A stretch of 64,000 nucleotides of DNA from Polyporus tsugae (lineage: Eukaryota; Basidiomycota; Agaricomycetes; Polyporales; Polyporaceae). The translations under genes were made by a program, and so were the position numbers. Each line of letters begins with the position of its first letter. Within the stretch, counting starts at the first letter, position 1. The notes beneath the pieces are model-generated. The model was not told the origin of the DNA and ran no database searches. It saw only the letters and a program-made list of their open reading frames with translations. The stretch lies in the NCBI GenBank assembly GCA_024305745.1, contig JAHRBS010000008.1, forward strand, positions 1,240,001-1,304,000. Direction: 5' to 3'. Below, piece after piece: positions 56,708 through 64,000 of the stretch.

Positions 56708-57869
56708 GGTTCTAGAGGAAAAGATGTCAGTCGACTGATTCGCGCATGCTGAATGAGCAATGATAATGATATCGTGAGGATGGTCCGGAAAAGTCATAAG
56801 TCAGCCAGGTGATTTGATATGATGCGGTCATGCTAAAGCCCTGTAAACATATCCAGCTCGAATGGCCGCAGCCATTGTGAGCAAGGTATGTCATAAAATA
56901 ATGTCGGTGACGACCGCAGGCGAGGGAGCGCTCAGTGGTTATTGCCACATGCTTGCCCAGGTGTGGCTAAACCTTACCGTCCCAGCCACATTCAATCCGA
57001 GCCTTTGTCCCAGCCGAAAACGTCCAGGGCATTTATGCAATCATAACGCAGCGCCGACACCCGCGCATCCATGATTACACCCGTATTGGGTGACACACGA
57101 GCATATGTGTCGTCTAGGCATACAGAGGGACTGGCCTACCCACCTGGACGTTGTGGAGATCGTTTGTGTCAGTGCGAGAAACAGACTCCTCGCTCGACCC
57201 TGTCACGCCTCATTTTGTCGATCATGAGGATGCGGTCACAGTCACGCTATTGCGCGTCAATCTGTGTCGTTCGCGTCAACGGTTACTACGTTATAAGTAC
57301 TTAACTACGGTGACTCGCTGTGGCCAGAACGTCCTCACGCACATGAGCCTCTGCAAGGAGTTCACTGAGAGCAGGTGATACAAGACGAGCGAGCCCTCGT
57401 TCACTCGGTTCGGACCATCAAAGTTCGCGGGAAGGCTCGGATTGCAGACCCTCAGCATCAGTCAGCCTTTGAATAGCTGCCGTCACCTCCCATTGGTCTG
57501 CTTTCCACCCCGGCCCTGGAAACCAGCAGTGGATTCCAACATCGGAGTGAGTTTAGCCTTTTCTCCCTTTCCCCGGGTCCACGCTTCCCAGATAATACAA
57601 GGAGGCATGGGACTATAGCCCCCGCAGATAGGCGGGGGCTGAATCCCCATGCCTTCCCTGCGAGCTCTCCCACCACCCACCGATCCATGGCGCCATTCTT
57701 GCCACTCGCAGCGGCCCTGCAGCGTTCTCGCACCCTGATAGCACGATTACGCCTCGGCGGTCGACAGGGAGCAGTTGACAATGATAACTGATCGCGCTCC
57801 TTTTGCTATCTCTAGCCTCGCTCCTCTCTGAATCTAGCAAGCACACCCTCACGCTCCGGGCTCCGCTCG
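56708..57869. other. Divergent intergenic region
   Basis: Lies between the cyclo-ligase and PIG-P starts, so it holds both promoters. Only short frames of random composition; no gene seen. Confidence 0.4.
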
Positions 57870-59571
57870 ATGCACCCGCTTTCCGAGCGGCCTGCAGCTG
57901 ACCGAACCGCTGCGGACTCCGTCACGGCCTCAGAAGTGCCAGCGGGTGTGGCTTCGAGCTTGTCCACCGCTCACGATTGCAACCGGAACCAAACGCTGAA
58001 TCTGCGTATGCAAACGCACTCGAACGCACCCTCGGAGCCCGCCTCAGACTCGGACTCAGCATCGGACCCATTCTACGGCCTGCAGACAGAAGAGGACGAA
58101 CCCACGTCGCCAACCGCTCCCCTCGCGCCGTACCCTCCCCTCCCCTCGCCGGAAGCCCGCAGCCGCGCGCCCGAATTCTATGGCTTCGTCGCCTGGACGT
58201 CGACCTATCTCCTGTTCGTCCTGTACCTTCTCTGGGCGTTCCTCCCGGACGAGGCCATCCTCGCGCTGGGCGTGACCTGGTACCCGAACCGGTGCGTGGG
58301 CAATCCAGTTCCATCCGAAGCGCATGCTCATGGTCCCGTGCTCACGCCCACGCATGGCCGTTAATCTCCGTCCCCGCACGTCGCTCGTTGGGACGCGCGC
58401 GATCACATATCTGTGCATTTGCGCTCGTCTGCACGCCCATTATGCATACCTGTATGCGCCCCCCGCGGCTTGCTCTATCGGGGTTGATTGCGTTGGGATA
58501 ACCTCGACCCCGACCCCGACCTCGACCTCGACCTCGACCCCGAACTTCCCGAACGTTGGCTCACCCCAACACTAAAAACTTAAAAACAAAATCGCATTGC
58601 AAATTCGTTGGATCGGGGTGCAGCGAATGGTCGCTGCTGATCCCGGCGTACGGGATGGTGCTCGTGCTTCTTACGTACTTCACCTACTTCGCGCTGGCCC
58701 TTGCCGGCACGCCCTCCTTCGCCGATATGCGAACGATAACGGGTGAGTATCATCTCCCCCCCCCCCTTGATTCTCATCTTATCTTGGCGATGGCCTCGCT
58801 TCGTCCATTGGGCTTTCCGCCTGTTGTCGTCTCCGTCCACCTGAGCCGCGGGAGGCGTGCCCAGCCGTCGCCTAGCGCGACGCGCAGGTGCCCAGCCTCG
58901 CTCGCTAGTGGCGAGTGGTGGGTCTATGTGCGGATGCGAGTTTCCGAACCCTCGGAATCTAAACCCGAATCTCGAATGACAGAGGACGAGTGCGCGTACG
59001 CGGATGCTGACATTGACCGTTGTCATATCTTTGTTCTGTTCCCCCGGTGACTCTTCTTCGATCCGATGAAATGTGGCGCTTTTTGCGTCCGTGCCACATA
59101 CTACCGCAATATACGTCTGCATCAACATCACGCTCACACACACATACCTCAGACTCCAAGGCACATCTTCCCGCAAGTTCCAGCGATGGTGATACCGAAC
59201 CCGATGTCGATGGCGATGACCACGATGGCGACGCAGACGCAGCCACAGACGCAGGCTCAGGCTCAAATGCTCGCCCGGACGCACCCACCGCTCCCGATCC
59301 AAGCCCCAGGTCCGACGCCCACACCCAATCTCTATTCAATCCCACTCCGAGTCCGCCACAAAACCCTAAACACAGGCCCGACATTCGAAGGCCGCAGCCG
59401 CGTCCCAAGCCTAAGCCCAAACCCAACTCCGCACAACCCAAACCCAACCCGTATCTCGCGCACGCCCGGCCGGACGCGATCCCGGAGCTGTACGACATCC
59501 CCCTGGGCATGGTCAACCGCGTCGTGTACGGACACGGGCCCCGGCGCGCACGCACGCAGTCGCAGTCCTAG
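57870..59571 (+). CDS. GPI19: GPI-GlcNAc transferase subunit PIG-P
   Basis: Exons 57870-58291, 58624-58742 and 59153-59571; 319 residues. PIG-P belongs to the ER complex that makes GlcNAc-PI, the first GPI step, and so serves proteins such as the Crh enzyme here. The core has APEFYGFVAWTSTYLLFVLY as first span and WYPNREWSLLIPAYGM, followed by the second span MVLVLLTYFTYFALALAGTP. The C-terminus has the family motif IPELYDIPLGMVNRVVYG. Between them about 100 residues are acidic then Pro/Lys-rich, an insertion compared with small PIG-P proteins. ATG 58008 is an alternative start that would trim 46 low-complexity residues. Introns are 332 and 410 nt. Confidence 0.88.
58502..58545. repeat. CGACCC/CGACCT hexamer repeat in a PIG-P intron
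   Basis: About seven imperfect hexamer units within intron 1 of the PIG-P gene. Confidence 0.75.
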
Positions 59572-59747
59572 CCTTCATCCACTCTCCCACCTACCCGCCC
59601 ACGGCTCGAGCTGCATCATTCAAGTTGCCTGCGGCCTGTGCTGGCTGGCAGATGACGGGCCCCGTGAGCCTCCCACCCGAAAGCCCCCAGCCCAGGGATA
59701 GATAGCGGCCGCGGACAGGATGGGCTCAAACAGGCGCAGGAGAAAGG

Positions 59748-60221
59748 CTATCGGACGGCTGCCGGCGACAGGCCTGCCAGGAATGGGAATAAGTAGAAGT
59801 AGGCCAGGAGGGCGATAACGAGCGGCTGCAGCAGGCCACCCGCCGACGTCGCTGCTGCTGGGGCTCGTGGCCGACGCGGGTGGGCTTCTTCTGTATCTGT
59901 ACGATAGGGTTTGATATTGCGGGCTATGACGTGCCCCCACGAGGCGAGGAGGCTACCCCGGTAGTCTGTAAGTAAGTTGAGTACTGTGCAGCAATTTTCC
60001 AGCTCAGCTCCCGCTGTACGCCCGGCAGCCAGTTCTGGCGCTCCCCCCACTGGCACTGGCAAATTGGGATTGGGATTGGAATTCTGTCCTCGTTCTTTCT
60101 GAATCGATAGTTCCCCGGGCCACGGGCGGACGAGGGACTCCTTGGCGGCGGTCAGGGGGACGCCCTGGGTTCTCGCTCGCACGCGTAGGCTAATCTGGTC
60201 CATGGGAGAGCGTTGCATCAA
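59748..60221 (-). CDS. Doubtful small protein with C-terminal membrane span
   Basis: An open frame of 157 codons. Its end has a membrane-span-like stretch (LQPLVIALLAYFYLFPFLAG) after an Arg/Pro/Ala linker, which would suit a tail-anchored protein. The first half (PNPNPNLPVPVGG) is low-complexity. A TACAG at about 59970 could be a splice acceptor, so the true 5' part may differ. No family is recognised. Confidence 0.3.
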   Translation of the reverse strand: MMQRSPMDQISLRVRARTQGVPLTAAKESLVRPWPGELSIQKERGQNSNPNPNLPVPVGGAPELAAGRTAGAELENCCTVLNLLTDYRGSLLASWGHVIARNIKPYRTDTEEAHPRRPRAPAAATSAGGLLQPLVIALLAYFYLFPFLAGLSPAAVR

Positions 60222-61906
60222 CGACTACTGAGCACTCCGACCGTGCTGCGAAGGTGGGAAGGCCTTGGAAGCGTCCGCCCAGTCCAGTCCCAGCCGCACA
60301 GATGCGCCTTCAAGGAGCGTTGTCACAGGCCGTGCGTGAGTACTGAATAATTAATACTTGCGTTAGTACTGCGTGCTACTCTATAAAATTAGGCACTGCG
60401 TACTAAGTACTCAGCACTCAGTGCCGGGCCCCGCCGCACCAAGTAGCACCAGTTCAAGCTCTGGCCGTCCCCTGGCATCCGTCCCGCGGGGCCGGTCGAC
60501 GTCGCGTAATGAGTACATACAATCCGCGCGAACGTTCGCATGCGGATGATTATCGCTGGGGCCCCCGTATTCCATGGAAGCCCCCCAGGGCTCGGACTTC
60601 CCCACTCGTATCATAATCATATGTACGCATTATGCATCGTGTATTATGTATGCGCGGTCCTGGGCCCTGTGAGGCGGCGAGGGCCCTCCCGAGTCCGCGA
60701 TCGCGATTCGCGATTCGACCGTGGCGGGCCAGCCACGACCCGGGGGCTTGGATGCGGAACGCAGAAGGCAAAGGCAGAAGGCAGACCGTGGTGAAGCGCG
60801 GGAGGTCGGACACCGTCCGAGTCGTCGCTCTTACTGCAGGCAGGCGGATTACGTCGTCGGAAGGTCGGACGCGAGAGCTCGGCCGCAAGACAGATCTAAG
60901 AACTGGAAGGCTGGGCCTGGGCGTGCGGACGGACGGACGGACGGGCAGATAGATGCACTGTGGAGGCTATTGAGACAATGTTGTGATGGATTACAGTAAG
61001 GTTTCTCTAAAGATACGTCGATGCGGTACGCTAGAATGCGGCGGCACGTCTCTGGCGGCGGCGCGGGCGTAGGCGTGGGCGTGAGCGTGGGCGTGGATGG
61101 AATGTGACTATTGGTACAGCAGGTGCGGGATCGGAGGCGTCAGGGTCGTTGTATATTCAAGCTACAGGGGGTAAACAAACCAAAACTGCTACGGCTACGC
61201 GACGCCATCCAGCTGCTCGGACTCGGAAGAGAGACGGAGAGACGCACCAGCACTGCAACGAGCCCCCTGCCAGGCATATGCGGGCTGTATCGATGGATGC
61301 AGCCTCCCAACCCGCGCCGTGAGCGAGGCTGCATAGAAACACATGCGCGGGCAGGCTTCTTCGCAGCGACCCAAGCTCATGCCCTGTCATGCACGCCTGG
61401 CAGGTGGGGTCCTGGGTGGATCAATGGCTCAGGCAGGAGGAGCTCGACGCATCCATGCACTACTCGACGGCCGCAAATGAACGCAGCGCTGGGAAAGCCT
61501 ATTCCCGGCCCAGCAATCGATGTCGAGCTTGAGCGTGCGGATGCTAGATCCGGCAGGGGCGGCTCAGAGGGCAGGCAGCAGGTGTATCTCTAGAGACGCG
61601 TGGCGTGCGGGGGTGTGGCGTGCGGCGCGTCGGAAAAAGCAAGAGGAAGGCGAGCGAGATGGACAGCGACGGATGGATGGAGATGGGACGCGCGCGAGGA
61701 GCAATATATGGGGCAGCATGACGAGCGAAAATGGGCAGATGAGCAGCGGATGCGCGGACACGGCAGATGCGAGGTGCAGGGCGTGGCAGGGATCGAAGCG
61801 AGAAGCACGCCGCGCAGGGAGGGGCGAACCACACAGCACTGGCTCACGCAGAAGCCGGGATGCGGGATGGTGCGCGGGCTCGCGGCGTCGGACGTTGACA
61901 CCGCGC
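60222..61906. other. 1.7-kb intergenic region, simple repeats only
   Basis: It contains clusters of AGTACT/GTACTGCGT elements (60335-60425) and a GGGCGT hexamer run (61060-61095). The frame at 61111-61593 (+) lacks protein-like composition. It probably includes the long 3' end of the C2H2 gene. Confidence 0.4.
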
Positions 61907-63870
61907 TCAGAAACTCGTCGGAGACGCAATGGCGGGCCCGGGCAGCGAGCGCCACTGCAGATCGCGCCATCGTCAGTCATGGTGCGGCTTACGGCATGGT
62001 ACGAGGACACGGCAGGCGGCTTACCTGACTCGAGATGTACGGCGCGCTCTCCGTCTGCGCGTACGAATTCCGCTCCTCATACTGATCTTCTGGATTCCAC
62101 GTCGGACTTGACGGCGTCACCGGCGGAAGCGGTAGCGGGAGCAGTGGGCACGACGCCTGGAAAAATTCATCTTCAGAGTCTGACGTCGGGTCGCCAGCGC
62201 CTGGGCCCCGGAGGAAGTCAACGTTGCTCCGCGTCGAGAGCGACGGTGGCACCCAGCGGAGCTTCGGGGGGAGTTTGCCTGCTTCATGGACCTCAGAAAC
62301 CAGTGGGGTGTCGAAGCCGACGGTAAACTGTGAGGGAGAAGTGCTAGGGTGGTCGGAGGTGGGGAAAATGCCATGGGTGCGCAAGTGCCGCTTCGCGTTC
62401 GAGCGGACGGCAAAGGATTTCGTGCAGGTAGGTATCGGGCATTTGAAGGCTAGAAAAAAATTCGTCCCGGAAATATTTTAGCAACGTAGCGACGAAAACG
62501 TAAGGCAGGGAAGACGACCTACGTTTCGCGCCAGAGTGGGAGTTCATGTGTGTCGCCAGGCCGCTGGGTCTAGGGAATAACTTAAAGCATACTGTACACT
62601 GGTGCATCTTCGACTTCTTCTGTGGCGGCCGCGTCCGCTCGTGGTGTGCCGCGCCCTCGGGCGGCGTCACCGGCCCCGTCGACCCTAAGTGCTCCCGCTC
62701 CCCATCCATGCCCGCACCCGCGCCCGGCTCAGGGCTCCGCCCCTGCGTGCGTCCCAGTACGTCGTCGAGGCCGACCGCGGTGCTGCTGCCATCCGACGAG
62801 CGCGACCACTCCCGACTCGCCATCTCGAAGTCGCGCTCCTCGTTGGCCTGTGTCCGGTACGGGAGCCGGTGTACCTCCGACGCCGCGCTCGGGAGGCTGC
62901 TCTCCGAGTCATCGTCATAGTCGTCCCCGTCGAAGACGAGCCCGGGCACAGACGATGGGCTTATCGGGTCGGGCACGGACACCGAGTCCATCGAGTTCCG
63001 CCGCATGGGGATCGGGTACGGTGCGGAGCGCGGCGAGTGCACGTCCATCAGCACGCTCGCGTCGCCGCTGATGTGCGCGTGCGCGTGAGGGTGTGAGTGT
63101 GAGTGCGAGTGTGAGGGCGAGTGCGAGTGCGAGTGGTGCGCGTACGGGGAGGTCGGGGACGCGAACCCCGCGAACGAGGGCGGGTAGGACGCGGCGGCGG
63201 CGCTGACGTACCGTGTAGGCGTCCCAGGGCTGTACATGTCTGCGCGTGCCCCGTCGAGGAACTGGCCGGCACTCGCGAGCCCAAAGCTCGCCCTGCGCTC
63301 CGCGGGCGGCATGGGCGGGACGCCGCGGTAAGTGCCGCTGCCGCGCGCGAGGGTGTGAGAATCAAGCGCGCTCTGCAGCTCCTCCGCTGGCGTCGCGGTC
63401 GGGGTCGAGTACGCGGTGGGGTAGACGACGGGGCTGGGGAAGGAGACATTGTAGAGGTTGGCGTAGGCCGCCGCGTCTTGGAGGAGGGCGGTGCGCTGCG
63501 ATGACTCGGGGTAACCTACCAGTTGGGACTCGGGGCCCGCGCCCGCGTAGAAGTTGTTAAGGTGCGCGGCCGCCTGGGTGCGCTCCGGGCTGAGGCCTCC
63601 GGCGCCGTTCTGGTGGTGTTGATGGGTGTTGTAGTTGGTTTGGACGTTGAGCATCCATGGCTGCTGCCGAGCGGAGAAGGACGGGTGAGGGATGGCGGTG
63701 GAGAGAGGCTCCAGGCCGGGCTGGGGATGCGAGAGATAGTACGGGGGAGCGGAGTGTTGCTGGAATCTATGAAGGGTATTTGGGTCGTGGGGATTGTCGA
63801 GGTGCGAGTGTGTGGCCGACATTGGTGAAGAGGATCGGAAGAGGGTATCGGGGGACCAGGCGCTGGGCAT
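61907..63870 (-). CDS. C2H2 zinc-finger transcription factor
   Basis: Minus-strand exons: 63870-62523, 62449-62025 and 61954-61907; 606 residues. Two fingers sit in tandem at about 422-475: HQCTVCFKLFPRPSGLATHM and FKCPIPTCTKSFAVRSNAKR. The intron falls between them in phase 1 and the join restores the SGAKPFK linker. The N-terminal 420 residues are Ser/Pro/His/Tyr-rich and contain a His-Ser repeat (about 245-265) and an acidic patch (DGDDYDDDSES), possible activation regions. The C-terminal part is Pro/Ser-rich with an acidic SDSEDEFF. The 16-residue last exon is inferred from a good splice pair; without it the frame reads 12 more codons, to a stop at 61989. The DNA target is unknown. Confidence 0.82.
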
Positions 63871-64000
63871 GGAATGTTGTACAGAGGGTGACTCGGGCTA
63901 TCGACGCAAGATGAGGCCAGAACTGGAGGGCAGGGGCTCAGGGCGGAGGATGCACAGAGTAGAGGGAGAGTGAGGACGGGGAGGTGGGTGGATGTGTTGC

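Noticed and set aside
61111..61593. 160-codon frame in the right-hand intergenic region
   Set aside because: Arg/Gly-rich chance frame on GC-rich DNA; no motif and no conservation pattern.
1..64000. CRISPR arrays, bacterial operons, rRNA genes
   Set aside because: No regularly spaced repeats, no Shine-Dalgarno-type layout and no rRNA motifs; introns throughout show a eukaryotic genome.

Overview
The window looks like nuclear DNA of a filamentous basidiomycete, most likely an agaricomycete. It is GC-rich, with compact genes on both strands. The genes are split by many short GT-AG introns, mostly 50-120 nt. The gene set is typical of such fungi: SDHAF2, SEC62, mL59, DHH1, PPCS, a Crh-type cell-wall enzyme, PIG-P, and expanded F-box/WD40 genes. 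All gene models were built by hand from reading frames and splice signals. Organism, splice sites and functions are inferences from sequence reading and family knowledge; no database search was run.

Layout. 1-17 kb: succinate dehydrogenase assembly factor (+), SEC62 (-), mitochondrial ribosomal protein mL59 (+), an unrecognised 690-residue protein (+), the DEAD-box helicase DHH1 (+), a type II membrane glycosyltransferase with a DXD motif (+), a decayed coding remnant, and an unrecognised 377-residue protein (+). 18.4-29 kb: a tandem array of three intact F-box/WD40 genes with identical internal exon lengths. Two decayed F-box/LRR-like relics lie between them, and the 3' end of a fourth WD40 copy follows. 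29-42.5 kb: phosphopantothenate-cysteine ligase (-), a tRNA-Gly(GCC), a GPI-anchored GH16 Crh-like transglycosylase (+), and a 12-exon gene for a 2417-residue UNC80-like protein (-). 44-48 kb: two small single-span membrane proteins (+), one with an extremely histidine-rich tail, and a decayed aldo/keto reductase (-). 49.5-64 kb: a three-RRM RNA-binding protein (-), divergently paired with a RAD51-paralogue-like protein (+); then 5-formyltetrahydrofolate cyclo-ligase (-), the GPI-anchor subunit PIG-P (+), a doubtful small ORF (-), and a two-finger C2H2 regulator (-).

Most genes are single-copy housekeeping functions: mitochondria, ER translocation and GPI synthesis, CoA and folate metabolism, RNA turnover, recombination and cell wall. 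The accessory part is the F-box/WD40 array. It shows duplication, patchwork exchange between copies, and decay. The proteins resemble substrate receptors of SCF ubiquitin ligases, but their target cannot be read from the sequence. Several intergenic stretches of 1-2.4 kb hold no gene I can support; they are listed.
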